Positions 23,547 to 32,783 of a DNA stretch of 34,887 nt are shown in pieces. Source of the DNA: Hyphomicrobiales bacterium (GTDB taxonomy: Bacteria; Pseudomonadota; Alphaproteobacteria; Rhizobiales; Xanthobacteraceae); NCBI GenBank assembly GCA_027307405.1, contig DAHUXA010000020.1:1-34887 (forward strand). Reading direction: 5' to 3'. Made by a program: the position numbers and the translations under genes. Below the pieces are notes generated by a model, which saw only the letters and a program-made list of their open reading frames with translations, was not told where the DNA came from and did no database searches. Positions within the stretch are counted from its first letter, which is position 1. Each line of letters opens with the position of its first letter.

Positions 23547-24578
23547 TCAGCCGGCAATTTCCGCGTGGATACGTAGCAGCTCCGGAATGGTCGCAGGATC
23601 CCGCCGGCCAAAGCCGCATTCCGTTGCAATCGAAAAGCTCTTTGCATGCCGTTCGGCGGTCGCCAATCGTTCGCGCGTGCCGGTCACGCCATCGGTGTAA
23701 TGCACCAAACCGAGGCTGAGCTCGGTCTCCGGCTTGAGACGCAGCCGCGCGAGCGGCTGAAAGTAAGCGTCGTCGTTACGATCCCGCGGCACGGGCATGT
23801 GGATAACTTGGATCGTGCGCTTAATATCCGCAGAAAGCCGGTTCGCGACATCGACCATGTCGCCCATGTCGGTCGGTTCGACGACATGTTTATGGTTGGA
23901 GTCGCCGTAGCAAAAATGAAACAGGAGCTCGATCTTGGCGGGCACATGATTCGCAAGGTCGGTCAGAATGCGTGAGAACGAGGCGAGCATTTCTGCGCGT
24001 GTCTTGCCGTAAGCGTTGGCCTCCCCACGCTGGAGCCGCGCGAACACGGCCGAAGCCACATCGAACTGGATGGCGATCTGGTCGTGCGGTAATGCCACCG
24101 CGATCTTGTCAATTTCGCGCTTGAGCGCCTCGTTGTAGATCGGATCGAGCGGCTGGTGCAGATCGTCTTGGAGGAACAACCAGATAACCGAATGCGCGGG
24201 CACCAGGTCGATCTGAAAGCGCACTCCTTTTGGAATCACGCCCTGCGTTTGGAGAGCAGCGAATTCGTCATAAGACGCCTTGGCAATATCAGCATAAAAG
24301 AGATTGTCGAAGCGCACTTGCGTTGCGTTTTTCCCAGGCTTCAATCGGTAACGGACGCGCGCCGTGCCAGTGGCGTGGACACGGAATAGCTCATCGGATT
24401 TTTCAAGCGCCGGGTTTTTGGCGAATGCGGGCTCCAGCCAGGTGATCCAATCGGAGCGCTCCCCTGTTTCGCCATCGGGGATTCGTTTCAAGCGCGGCCC
24501 GAGCACACCGGCCACTATCTGGAAGACCTCGCGCGCGTCGCGAAGCGGTACGCTCCCGACGAGATGAACATGGCGCAT
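23547..24578 (-). CDS. Stand-alone MetE C-terminal-like (zinc methyltransferase) protein
   Basis: A 343-residue protein of the UROD/MetE-like superfamily. The opening HLVGSVPL matches the GS-x-P start of MetE C-terminal domains. The zinc ligands appear conserved: H221 and C223 in FHFCYGD (the H-x-C pair) and C321 in ATECGFGRRDP. There is no MetE N-terminal domain, so it is a catalytic half only, and it should bind zinc and activate a thiol for methylation. The substrate is unknown; homocysteine is possible given hom nearby, but this is inference. It starts six bases after the glpX stop, so translation is coupled. Confidence 0.8.
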   Translation of the reverse strand: MRHVHLVGSVPLRDAREVFQIVAGVLGPRLKRIPDGETGERSDWITWLEPAFAKNPALEKSDELFRVHATGTARVRYRLKPGKNATQVRFDNLFYADIAKASYDEFAALQTQGVIPKGVRFQIDLVPAHSVIWLFLQDDLHQPLDPIYNEALKREIDKIAVALPHDQIAIQFDVASAVFARLQRGEANAYGKTRAEMLASFSRILTDLANHVPAKIELLFHFCYGDSNHKHVVEPTDMGDMVDVANRLSADIKRTIQVIHMPVPRDRNDDAYFQPLARLRLKPETELSLGLVHYTDGVTGTRERLATAERHAKSFSIATECGFGRRDPATIPELLRIHAEIAG

Positions 24579-24584
24579 GCGAAT

Positions 24585-25577
24585 TCAGTCGAGATAAAAC
24601 TTTTCGAATTGACGGTGCTCGGCCATTACCCGGCGTACCGTGCCGGTGACCGATCGCATCACCACCGTTTCCGTCTCGATCACGTCCTTGCCGAATTTGA
24701 CTCCGCTCAACATGGCGCCGCTGGTGACGCCGGTGGCTGCGAAAAGGCAATCGCCCTTCACCATGTCTACGATCTCATATTTACGCTTTGGATCTTTGAT
24801 CCCCATCTTCAACGTGCGTTCACGCAGTTGTTCGGTATCAATGATGAGCCGCGTCTGCATCTGACCGCCGATGCAGCGCAGGGCGGCGGCGGCCAGAACG
24901 CCTTCCGGCGCGCCTCCGATGCCGAGATAGATGTCGATGCCGGTTTTTGGCTCAGCGCAATGGATCACACCGGCGACGTCACCGTCGCTAATGAGGCTGA
25001 CCGCAGCGCCGGTCTTGCGCACTGCCGCGATGATGTCGGCGTGACGTGGCCGGTCGAGAAGTATGGCGGTAATTTCTGACGGCTTGACGCCTTTCGCCTT
25101 GGCAAGGCGCATGATGTTTTCATCAGCCGGTGCATCCAGGTCGATGGTGCCCTTCGGGTAACCAGGGCCGATGGCGATCTTCTGCATATAACAGTCGGGC
25201 GCGTGCAACAGCGTGCCGGCATCGGCCATCGCGATGGTGGCAATCGCCCCAGGCATGTTCTTGGCGCAGAGCGTCGTGCCTTCCAGGGGATCCACCGCGA
25301 TGTCGACCTTGGGGCCGTGCCTCGTGCCGACTTTCTCACCGATGAAAAGCATCGGGGCTTCGTCAATTTCCCCCTCACCGATCACGACCGTGCCGTCGAT
25401 GGGTAACTTATTGAGTTCTCGCCGCATCGCATCAACGGCGGCCTGGTCGGAGGCCTTGTCTTTGCCATGGCCGCGCAGCCGCGCCGAGGATACCGCCGCA
25501 CGTTCGGTCACGCGGACAATCTCGAGGCTGAGAACGCGTTCCAGCAGCAATTCGGGCTGGACGGTAATACTCGCCAT
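24585..25577 (-). CDS. glpX: Class II fructose-1,6-bisphosphatase
   Basis: Removes the 1-phosphate from fructose 1,6-bisphosphate in gluconeogenesis; several alphaproteobacterial members also act on sedoheptulose bisphosphate. Motifs: VIGEGEIDEAPML, AVDPLEGTT (metal site of lithium-sensitive phosphatases), SDGDVAGVI and IGGAPEGVLAAAALR. The ATG at 25577 (MASITVQPE) has GAGGGAG about nine bases upstream and gives 330 residues, the usual length. Gene order hom-glpX-recJ on one strand is typical of this bacterial group. Confidence 0.95.
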   Translation of the reverse strand: MASITVQPELLLERVLSLEIVRVTERAAVSSARLRGHGKDKASDQAAVDAMRRELNKLPIDGTVVIGEGEIDEAPMLFIGEKVGTRHGPKVDIAVDPLEGTTLCAKNMPGAIATIAMADAGTLLHAPDCYMQKIAIGPGYPKGTIDLDAPADENIMRLAKAKGVKPSEITAILLDRPRHADIIAAVRKTGAAVSLISDGDVAGVIHCAEPKTGIDIYLGIGGAPEGVLAAAALRCIGGQMQTRLIIDTEQLRERTLKMGIKDPKRKYEIVDMVKGDCLFAATGVTSGAMLSGVKFGKDVIETETVVMRSVTGTVRRVMAEHRQFEKFYLD

Positions 25578-25622
25578 TTGACGCTCCCTCACAAACGCGG
25601 GTCTCGCCTTGACTGGCGGCCC

Positions 25623-26936
25623 TTAGTTCTTCTCGATCCGGATCACCTGCGGCCGGCCTGAGATCACCCTATCGCGCCCCACCGCCGCAAGTGCCTTGCG
25701 CACTGCGTCCTCGCTTGTTGCATATGTGATGAGAATAACGGGGACGGAACCAGCCTTAGTGTCGCGACCGAGGTGCGCCGGGTCATGGCGCTGCACAATC
25801 GACTCCAGCGAAATGTCCTGTTCGGCAAGCCTTTTGGCAATGGTCGCCGCAGTTCCCGGCTTGTCGCGCGCGACAAGCCGGATGTAATAGCCGCCTTCGT
25901 GGCGTTGCATCGGGGCCTTTCGCACGCTTACAAGCCGGGCCGTCGGCCTGCCGAAGGGCGCCGTCCGCACGCCGCGCGCAATATCGCCAATGTCCGAAAG
26001 TACCGCCGAAGCCGTGGCCGCGCCACCGGCGCCGGGGCCAACGAGTGTCAGCGGATTGATATCGGTGGCATCGATCGTTACCGCATTGGTTACACCCATG
26101 ACCTGGGCAATCGCGGAATCCTTCCGCACCATGGTCGGATGCACGCGTTGCTCAATGCCCTTCGGCGTTTTCACAGCAACGCCCAAGAGTTTTACGCGAT
26201 ACCCAAGTTCATCCGCAGCAGAAAGATCAGCGGGAGTAATGGAGGAGATCCCTTCCACATAGATCGCGCTTTGGTCGACTTTCGTGCCGAACGCAAGACT
26301 TGCCAAAATAGCGAGCTTCTGCGCGGTGTCGTGACCATCGATATCGAAGCTCGGATCGGCCTCCGCGTAGCCCAAGCGTTGCGCCTCCTTCAGGCACTCG
26401 GCGAACGACATCTTGTCCTGCTCCATCCGCGTCAGGATGTAATTGCAGGTGCCGTTCAAAATGCCGTAGATGCGGTCGAACGAATTGCCGGCCATTCCTT
26501 CACGCAGTGTTTTGACGATTGGAATGGCAGCGCCGACTGCCGCCTCGAAATTGAGCGCGACGTGCTTGCTCTCAGCTAGCGCAGCAAGTTTAACGCCATG
26601 CCGGGCAAGCAGCGCCTTGTTGGCAGTTACCACCGATTTGCCGGATGCAAGCGCCGCCTCGACCGCACCCTTGGCCGGATTCCCAGCACCGCCAATCAAC
26701 TCGACGAAAACATCGATGCCCGGATCGCGCGCGAGCGCGACTGGATCAGCGAACCATTTCATCTTCTTGAGATCGATCCCGCGTTCTTTCGTACGCGAGC
26801 GCGCACACACTGCAACGATCTCGATGGCGCGTCCGCAACGCGCCGTTAGTGCTTCTCGCTGACGCGCGACCTGGGCAACCAAGACGGCGCCGACCGTGCC
26901 CAACCCGGCGACACCCACTTTCAGGGCTGTGGCCAT
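25623..26936 (-). CDS. hom: Homoserine dehydrogenase with C-terminal ACT domain
   Basis: Reduces aspartate semialdehyde to homoserine, the branch step to threonine and methionine. It has 437 residues: an N-terminal NAD(P)-binding GVAGLGTVGAVLV, the catalytic-domain blocks GILNGTCNYILTRM and ADPSFDIDGHDTAQKLAI, and a C-terminal ACT domain (YYIRLVARDKPGTAATIAKR, ISLESIVQ) that normally gives threonine feedback. The ATG at 26936 is supported by the NAD-fold start. The aminotransferase stop is 18 bases upstream, so the genes are one operon. Confidence 0.97.
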   Translation of the reverse strand: MATALKVGVAGLGTVGAVLVAQVARQREALTARCGRAIEIVAVCARSRTKERGIDLKKMKWFADPVALARDPGIDVFVELIGGAGNPAKGAVEAALASGKSVVTANKALLARHGVKLAALAESKHVALNFEAAVGAAIPIVKTLREGMAGNSFDRIYGILNGTCNYILTRMEQDKMSFAECLKEAQRLGYAEADPSFDIDGHDTAQKLAILASLAFGTKVDQSAIYVEGISSITPADLSAADELGYRVKLLGVAVKTPKGIEQRVHPTMVRKDSAIAQVMGVTNAVTIDATDINPLTLVGPGAGGAATASAVLSDIGDIARGVRTAPFGRPTARLVSVRKAPMQRHEGGYYIRLVARDKPGTAATIAKRLAEQDISLESIVQRHDPAHLGRDTKAGSVPVILITYATSEDAVRKALAAVGRDRVISGRPQVIRIEKN

Positions 26937-26954
26937 GAATGTGTGTGCCCGTAG

Positions 26955-28172
26955 TTAGCGCCGCGTAGCGAGTGGAACGACGTTGTGGAGCTGCTCCGGC
27001 GCGTGCTCGAGAAAGCGGCGGACATTGCGCGCGGCCTGGCGAATACGTTGTTCATTTTCCACCAGTGCAATACGTACGAAGCCTTCGCCATATTCGCCAA
27101 AACCGATGCCCGGTGACACCGCGATGTCGGCCTTTTCTACCAGCAGCTTCGAGAATTCTACGCTGCCAAGGCCCTTAAACGGCTCTGGAATCGGAGCCCA
27201 GGCGAACATCGAGGCGCGAGGCGTCGGTACGTGCCAGCCCGCACGACCAAAACTCTCCACCAGAACATCACGCCGCCGTTTGTAAATCTCGCGCATGTCT
27301 TTGATGCAACTGTCCGGACCGTTGAGTGCAGCGGTCGCCGCGACTTGCACCGGCGTAAAGGCGCCGTAGTCCAGATAGGATTTCACCCGACCAAGTGCCG
27401 CGATGATGCGCTCATTGCCGACAGCAAAACCAATGCGCCAGCCCGGCATTGAGAACGTCTTGGACATCGAAGTGAATTCAACAGTGATGTCGATCGCGCC
27501 CGGCACCTGCAGAAGTGAAGGCGGCGGATGGTCGTCGAAATAAACCTCGGCGTAAGCGAGGTCGGACAACACGAAGATCTCGTGCTTTTTCGAAAAGGCG
27601 ATCAAATCTTTGTAGAAATCGAGCGTCGCTACATACGCGGTCGGATTTGCGGGATAGCACACCACCACTGCGGTCGGCTTCGGAATCGAATGCACGATCG
27701 CGCGTTCAAGCGTGTGGAAGAAATTTGGCGTCGGTTCGGAAGGCACCGAACGGATAGCGCCGCCCGCCATCAGGAAGCCGAAGGCGTGGATCGGATAGCT
27801 CGGATTCGGTACCAGTATGACATCGCCAGGCGCAGTGATCGCTTGCGCAACATTGGCGAAGCCTTCCTTGGAACCGAGCGTGGTAACGATTTGAGTGTCG
27901 GGATTGAGCTTCACACCGAAACGGCGCTCGTAATACGCCGCCTGTGCGCGACGCAGTCCCGCAATGCCGCGCGATGCCGAATAGCGATCGGTGCGCGGCT
28001 TACCCAAGGTGTCCTTGAGCTTTTCGATCACGTGCGCAGGCGCGGGCAAATCGGGATTGCCCATGCCGAGATCTATGATGTCCGCTCCCGCGTTGCGGGC
28101 TTTCGCCTTCGCCTTGTTCACCTCTTCGAACACATAAGGCGGCAAACGTCGAATGCGGTAAAACTCATCCAT
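26955..28172 (-). CDS. alaC: AlaC-type class I/II aminotransferase
   Basis: A 405-residue PLP enzyme closest in pattern to E. coli AlaC (glutamate-pyruvate aminotransferase): YRIRRLPPYVFEEV, IDLGMGNPD, YSASRGIAGLRRA, GSKEGFANV, VLVPNPSYPIHAFG and the PLP lysine in SMSKTFSMPGWRIGF. Databases often label such rhizobial enzymes LL-diaminopimelate aminotransferase. In the operon with hom it may serve aspartate/alanine-family amino acids. The ATG at 28172 fits the family length. Confidence 0.9.
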   Translation of the reverse strand: MDEFYRIRRLPPYVFEEVNKAKAKARNAGADIIDLGMGNPDLPAPAHVIEKLKDTLGKPRTDRYSASRGIAGLRRAQAAYYERRFGVKLNPDTQIVTTLGSKEGFANVAQAITAPGDVILVPNPSYPIHAFGFLMAGGAIRSVPSEPTPNFFHTLERAIVHSIPKPTAVVVCYPANPTAYVATLDFYKDLIAFSKKHEIFVLSDLAYAEVYFDDHPPPSLLQVPGAIDITVEFTSMSKTFSMPGWRIGFAVGNERIIAALGRVKSYLDYGAFTPVQVAATAALNGPDSCIKDMREIYKRRRDVLVESFGRAGWHVPTPRASMFAWAPIPEPFKGLGSVEFSKLLVEKADIAVSPGIGFGEYGEGFVRIALVENEQRIRQAARNVRRFLEHAPEQLHNVVPLATRR

Positions 28173-28232
28173 CGGCTCAAACCTTAAGGTCAGCTGCCCT
28201 GCCCGCGCAGGCGTTACCCTGGCTGGCTTTTA

Positions 28233-28592
28233 TCACGGGTTCGCCTTGGCGCCAGCGGGCTGCCCGTTTTCAGCGTCTTTAGGCGGCTTTTTGGCCGCTG
28301 GAGCGGCCTTCTTGCCGGGTGACGGGCGTCCTTCCTGGCGGTCGCGAACGTTGGCCAGCTCCTTTTCGAGCCTAACCTGTTCTTCTTCCGTCATGGGCAC
28401 CGATGCGCGCGCCGGGGGCATGTCGTGCACCGCCGGGTATTCGTACGGCGTCTCAGGCCGCGCCGGGGCATTGGCGGGTAAACCCATGTCTGCCGGTAAC
28501 TTGTCGATAAGCGGACCGGCAGAGCAGCCCGCAAGAGCGGCAGCGAGGCCCAAGGTGGCGGCCCATAAGGTTCGTTCGAACACGCGCGCCAT
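28233..28592 (-). CDS. Small proline-rich lipoprotein
   Basis: A 119-residue protein with a lipoprotein signal peptide and lipobox LAGC (Cys23), so it should be acylated and held at the membrane. The mature part is short, Pro/Ala/Lys rich and charged (MTEEEQVRLEKELANVRDRQEGR is a likely helix). No named family is recognised. GGAGC stands close before the ATG. It is the first gene ahead of the aminotransferase operon (60-bp gap). A TATAAT box lies 48 bp upstream. Confidence 0.8.
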   Translation of the reverse strand: MARVFERTLWAATLGLAAALAGCSAGPLIDKLPADMGLPANAPARPETPYEYPAVHDMPPARASVPMTEEEQVRLEKELANVRDRQEGRPSPGKKAAPAAKKPPKDAENGQPAGAKANP

Positions 28593-28639
28593 GCTCCGCA
28601 GACTACCGGACGCACCGGAAATCGATGTAGACTCAATGA

Positions 28640-28668
28640 ATTATAACATAATCCTGCTACCGGGCTAA
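28640..28668 (-). promoter_or_regulatory. Possible sigma-70-type promoter for the lipoprotein/alaC operon
   Basis: On the minus strand, TTAGCC (-35-like, three of six matches) is followed by a 17-bp spacer and a perfect TATAAT (28645-28640), 48 bp ahead of the lipoprotein ATG. The perfect -10 in a GC-rich gap is notable, but the -35 is weak. Confidence 0.4.
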
Positions 28669-28782
28669 TATGGCCACAGCAAGGTTGTGCCGAGCTGTAA
28701 GGCGGAAGTTACCATGCGCAAAACCGCGAGCTTGCGAAGAAGTGCGGGCCGGGCCACTTCAGTTGGCAGGGGCACGAGCGAA

Positions 28783-30600
28783 ATGAGCGTAGACAAGCCC
28801 AGCGCAGAGCCTGCGAAGGCCGGCAACGTCGATATCGAGGCATTCTCGCGGAATATCGCGCGCATGATCGAGGAAGGCGGCAAAGCACTCGCCGCCTATT
28901 TAAAGCCGCGCGAAGAAGGCAAGATCAAAGGCGAAATTTCCGAAGACATCACCGACGCGGTCAAGTCGGTCGGCCGTGTGGCCGAGTACTGGATGTCCGA
29001 TCCTCGACGCGCGCTCGAACTACAAACCAGTCTCGGCCGCGCCTATCTCGATCTGTGGGCCAGCGCCGTCAAACGAATGGCCGGGGAAAAGACTGAGCCC
29101 GCCGCCGCTCCCGATCCGAAAGACAAACGCTTCGCAGATCCCGAGTGGACGCAGAATCAATTCTTCGATTTCCTTAAGCAAGCCTATCTGCTCACCACCC
29201 AGTGGAGCGAGCGCCTCGTCAGGGATGCCGCTGGTGTTGACGAGCACACCCGTAAGAAAGCCGAATTCTACGTCAGGCAGATAGCCAACGCGATCTCGCC
29301 ATCAAATTTTGTATTCACCAATCCGGAATTGTTGCGCGAGACCCTGTCATCGAATGGTGAAAATCTTGTGCGTGGCATGCACATGCTCTCGGAAGACATC
29401 AAGGCCGGGCACGGCCATCTCAAAATCCGCCAATCCGATCCTTCCATGTTCGACGTGGGTGGCAACCTCGCGGTGACGCCAGGCAAGGTGGTATTTCAGA
29501 ATGAACTTATGCAACTGATCCAATACGAAGCGACCACGAAAGAGGTGCTGAAGACACCATTATTGATTGTGCCGCCATGGATCAACAAATTCTACATTCT
29601 CGATCTCACGCCGGACAAATCCTTCATCAAGTGGTGCGTCGATCAGGGCATCTCCGTCTTCGTGGTGTCGTGGGTCAACCCGGACGCTAAACTTTCGCAA
29701 AAAAGCTTTGAAGAATACATGCGTGAAGGCGTCATTGCGGGCCTCGATGCAGTTGAAGCCGCGACGGGCGAAAAACGGGTCAACGCTGTTGGCTATTGTG
29801 TCGGCGGTACACTGCTCGCGGTCACCCTCGCCTATCTGGCGGCAAAAAAACAGAACCGCGTCAAGTCAGCCACGCTGTTCGCAGCACAGGTTGATTTTAC
29901 ATACGCTGGCGACCTGATGGTGTTCGTTGATGAAGATCGCATTAAACAACTTGAATCGCACATGAAGGAGCAGGGCTATCTGGAAGCCTCGCGCATGGCG
30001 AATACATTCAACATGCTGCGCTCAAACGATCTGATTTGGCCGTATATCGTCAACAATTATATGCGCGGCAAGAAACCGCTGCCTTTCGATATTCTCTATT
30101 GGAACTCCGACGCCACGCGTATGCCCGCGGCAAATCATTCTTTCTATTTGCGCAACTGCTATCTCGACAACAAGCTGACCAAAGGCGAAATGGAAATCGG
30201 CGGCGTTACGCTTGACCTGCATAATGTGACCGTCCCCATCTACAATCTTGCCACTCGCGAGGACCACATCGCGCCGGCGAAATCAGTTTTGTGGGGTTCG
30301 CACTATTTCGGTGGACCGGTGAAATACGTGCTTGCTGGCTCAGGCCACATTGCCGGCGTCGTCAATCCGCCAGACAAGCCGAAATACCAATATTGGACCG
30401 GCGAAAAACCAAGCGGCTCAAATGTCGAAAACTGGCTGAAGAAGGCGACCGAGAATCCTGGCTCGTGGTGGCCGGATTGGCTGAAATGGATCAAGATGCA
30501 GGATGCCAAGACTGTGCCGGCGCGTAAGATTGGCGGCGGCAAGCTGAAGCCGACCGAGAATGCTCCAGGCTCTTACGTCAAAGTGAAAAGCTGGACGTAA
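28783..30600 (+). CDS. phaC: Class I polyhydroxyalkanoate synthase
   Basis: Polymerises (R)-3-hydroxyacyl-CoA into PHB-type storage polyester. The ATG at 28783 ([14 protein letters not shown]) gives 605 residues, near the usual class I length; the track's GTG start and an ATG at 28714 add a basic stretch unlike the family. The alpha/beta-hydrolase triad is visible: Cys339 in the lipase-like box GYCVGG, Asp494 in REDHIAP, His522 in [12 protein letters not shown]. No phaA, phaB, phasin or phaR is in the window. The divergent gap of ~190 bp with the lipoprotein gene holds the promoter. Confidence 0.96.
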   Translation: MSVDKPSAEPAKAGNVDIEAFSRNIARMIEEGGKALAAYLKPREEGKIKGEISEDITDAVKSVGRVAEYWMSDPRRALELQTSLGRAYLDLWASAVKRMAGEKTEPAAAPDPKDKRFADPEWTQNQFFDFLKQAYLLTTQWSERLVRDAAGVDEHTRKKAEFYVRQIANAISPSNFVFTNPELLRETLSSNGENLVRGMHMLSEDIKAGHGHLKIRQSDPSMFDVGGNLAVTPGKVVFQNELMQLIQYEATTKEVLKTPLLIVPPWINKFYILDLTPDKSFIKWCVDQGISVFVVSWVNPDAKLSQKSFEEYMREGVIAGLDAVEAATGEKRVNAVGYCVGGTLLAVTLAYLAAKKQNRVKSATLFAAQVDFTYAGDLMVFVDEDRIKQLESHMKEQGYLEASRMANTFNMLRSNDLIWPYIVNNYMRGKKPLPFDILYWNSDATRMPAANHSFYLRNCYLDNKLTKGEMEIGGVTLDLHNVTVPIYNLATREDHIAPAKSVLWGSHYFGGPVKYVLAGSGHIAGVVNPPDKPKYQYWTGEKPSGSNVENWLKKATENPGSWWPDWLKWIKMQDAKTVPARKIGGGKLKPTENAPGSYVKVKSWT

Positions 30601-30666
30601 TCCGGCCTCACGACGCAAGCCGACATTTTCAAGTGGCAGCTCAACAGCTGCATCCTGATGACGTGC

Positions 30667-30696
30667 TTAGGCGACAAAAGCCACCGCATCGCCTAA
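30667..30696. repeat. Inverted repeat between phaC and the MAPEG gene
   Basis: Perfect 8-bp arms TTAGGCGA / TCGCCTAA with a 14-bp spacer, 67 bp after the phaC stop and 34 bp before the MAPEG ATG. No T-run follows, so it may be an operator or an RNA 3' structure rather than a terminator. Confidence 0.4.
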
Positions 30697-30730
30697 TGTC
30701 CCACCGCTAGAAATCGAGGGAGGGTTGGTA

Positions 30731-31129
30731 ATGACCAAGGAACTGTTGTGGCTGACACTAACGATCATTCTGACCGGTGTGTTGTGGGTGCCTTACATTA
30801 TCGATCGCGCCATGGTGCGCGGGCTGATGGGCACCATGGCAAACCCCTCGCGGCACGACAAGCCGCAGTCGGCCTGGGCGCAGCGGCTGTATTTTGCTCA
30901 CACGAATGCAGTCGAAAATCTGATAATCTTTGCACCGTTGGTGCTGATCCTCGATGCCCAGGGCCATTCGACTGAAGGCACAGTAATAGCCTGCGCGGTC
31001 TACTTCTGGGCACGGCTTGCACATGCCGTTGTCTATACAATGGGCGTGCCCGTCCTGCGCACGCTCGCGTTTTCCGTCGGGTTCGTAGCCCAGGCAGCAT
31101 TGGTGCTGGCGGTTTTCGGAAAGCCCTAA
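30731..31129 (+). CDS. MAPEG family membrane protein
   Basis: A 132-residue protein with about four hydrophobic helices and the MAPEG pattern: an N-terminal helix LLWLTLTIILTGVLWVPY, then AQRLYFAHTNAVENLIIFAPLVL (the conserved A-x-x-N-x-x-E-x block), and RLAHAVVYTMGVPVLRT. The eukaryotic relatives are membrane glutathione-using enzymes; bacterial substrates are unknown. ATG 30731 has AGGGAGG nine bases ahead; the track's TTG six bases earlier is less likely. Its stop overlaps the aidB stop by four bases. Confidence 0.88.
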   Translation: MTKELLWLTLTIILTGVLWVPYIIDRAMVRGLMGTMANPSRHDKPQSAWAQRLYFAHTNAVENLIIFAPLVLILDAQGHSTEGTVIACAVYFWARLAHAVVYTMGVPVLRTLAFSVGFVAQAALVLAVFGKP

Positions 31130-32739
31130 GTCGTTGGCGCCGCGCGGTCAGCAATCGCGCGCAAATCAATTCCACGCGGCAGCTGGCCGAATGCGGAACC
31201 GCCATCGCTACCAAGGCGTGAGGCGCAAAACGCGTCCGCTACCTGCTGGGGCGCGTGTTTGACAAGCAGATTTGCTTGAAGAGCGAGTACAAGCTCGCGC
31301 ACAAGCGCGCGCGCTTGCGACTCGTCGGTGCGGTCACGCGCGGTGAGATGCTTCTCCAATCGGTCCATAAAAACTTTGAGTCGAACATCCTTGGCATCGC
31401 CTAACTCGCGCCGCAAAACATCAATGGCATTCGGGGTGCGCTCGATTGCACGCAGCATGTCCAGACACATGATGTTACCGGAACCTTCCCAGATCGAGTT
31501 GACTGGCGCCTCGCGATAGAGCCGCGGCATGATGCTCTCCTCGATGTAACCGGAGCCACCCAGGACCTCCATCGCCTCGTAGGTCACAAAGGGCGTGCGT
31601 TTGCAGATCCAGAATTTCGCGGCCGGCGTAACCACACGCCGGATCACCTGCGCCGTCTCATGGTTCTCGTCATACGCGCGCGCGAGCCACATGGTCAGCA
31701 CAATCGCGGCCTCGGACTCCAGCGCTAAATCGGCCAACACATTCGTCATCAACGGCTGGTCGATCAGTTTTTTCTGGAATGCCGTGCGGTGCAGGGCGTG
31801 GTGGATCGCCTGCGCGATCGCCTGCCGCATTAAACTCGAAGAGCCGATACAGCAATCGAGCCGAGTATAATTTCCCATCTCGATAATGGTCGGAATGCCC
31901 CGTCCCTCTTCGCCAACAAGCTGCGCATAGGTGCCCTGGAATTCCACCTCGCTCGATGCATTGGAGCGATTCCCGAGCTTGTCCTTCAGACGAAGAATCT
32001 GAATGGCGTTGCGCTCGCCCTCCGGCGTCCAGCGCGGCATGAGGAAGCAGCTCAACCCTTTCGGCGACTGTGCAAGGACAAGAAAGGCGTCACACATCGG
32101 CGCTGACATGAACCATTTGTGCCCGTAAAGCCTGTAGGATCCATCGCCTGAAGGTTCGGCTTTTGTCGTATTGGTGCGCAGATCCGAGCCGCCTTGATTT
32201 TCAGTCATGCCCATGCCGATGAGTGCCGCACTTTTCGTGGGCGCGGGCTGAAAGCGGCGGTCATAGTCGCGAGAGTAAATCCGCGGCAGCCATTCCGCAG
32301 CGATCGCCGGGGCATGACGTAGTGTTGGCACCGAGCCGTAGGTCATTGCGAGCGGGCAATAGACGCCGCTTTCGATCTGCCCGAGCATGTAGGTGCCGGC
32401 CGCCCGGACGACATGTGCGCCGGGCTTCGGTTGCGCCCATGGGCTCGAATGGAGGCCGGCTTTAAGTGCAATTCCAAGCAACTCATGCCAGGCCGGGTGA
32501 AATTCGACCTCGTCAACACGGTGACCAAAACGGTCAAACGTTCGTAGTTGCGGCGGGAATTTGTTGGCATCGAAGCCGAGCTGAACGGTTTCCGGTTTGC
32601 CAAGCCTTGCGCCCAGCGCAGTCAACTCAGCTTCGGCCCACCCGGCACCCTCACGCCGGACCGACTCGCGGAGCACGACATCGCTTGAAAACAAATTATA
32701 GGGTTCAAGCGGCGGCGGCTGGTTCTGGACCTCGAACAT
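31126..32739 (-). CDS. aidB: AidB-type acyl-CoA dehydrogenase (alkylation-response family)
   Basis: A 537-residue flavoprotein that matches E. coli AidB in many blocks as I recall them: REGAGW, FHPAWHELL, GMGMTENQGGSDLR, LRLKDKLGNRSNASSEVEF, EAMEVLGGSGYIEES and SIWEGSGNIMCLDMLR. AidB has FAD-dependent acyl-CoA-like dehydrogenase structure, binds DNA, and is induced by methylating damage in E. coli. Whether this member has the alkylation role or is a metabolic dehydrogenase is not shown. GGGAG lies about ten bases before the ATG. argC is 44 bases upstream on the same strand. Confidence 0.92.
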   Translation of the reverse strand: MFEVQNQPPPLEPYNLFSSDVVLRESVRREGAGWAEAELTALGARLGKPETVQLGFDANKFPPQLRTFDRFGHRVDEVEFHPAWHELLGIALKAGLHSSPWAQPKPGAHVVRAAGTYMLGQIESGVYCPLAMTYGSVPTLRHAPAIAAEWLPRIYSRDYDRRFQPAPTKSAALIGMGMTENQGGSDLRTNTTKAEPSGDGSYRLYGHKWFMSAPMCDAFLVLAQSPKGLSCFLMPRWTPEGERNAIQILRLKDKLGNRSNASSEVEFQGTYAQLVGEEGRGIPTIIEMGNYTRLDCCIGSSSLMRQAIAQAIHHALHRTAFQKKLIDQPLMTNVLADLALESEAAIVLTMWLARAYDENHETAQVIRRVVTPAAKFWICKRTPFVTYEAMEVLGGSGYIEESIMPRLYREAPVNSIWEGSGNIMCLDMLRAIERTPNAIDVLRRELGDAKDVRLKVFMDRLEKHLTARDRTDESQARALVRELVLALQANLLVKHAPQQVADAFCASRLGSDGGSAFGQLPRGIDLRAIADRAAPTT

Positions 32740-32783
32740 GGGTCGTGGTCTCCCGCAATGATCTAACCATTCTACCAGCCGAA

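Noticed and set aside
25773-26579. 268-aa plus-strand ORF inside hom
   Set aside because: It is antisense to a clear homoserine dehydrogenase with all motifs; no recognisable domain.
27528-28187. 219-aa plus-strand ORF inside the aminotransferase gene
   Set aside because: Antisense shadow of the AlaC-type gene; composition dominated by Arg/His/Ile from antisense codons.
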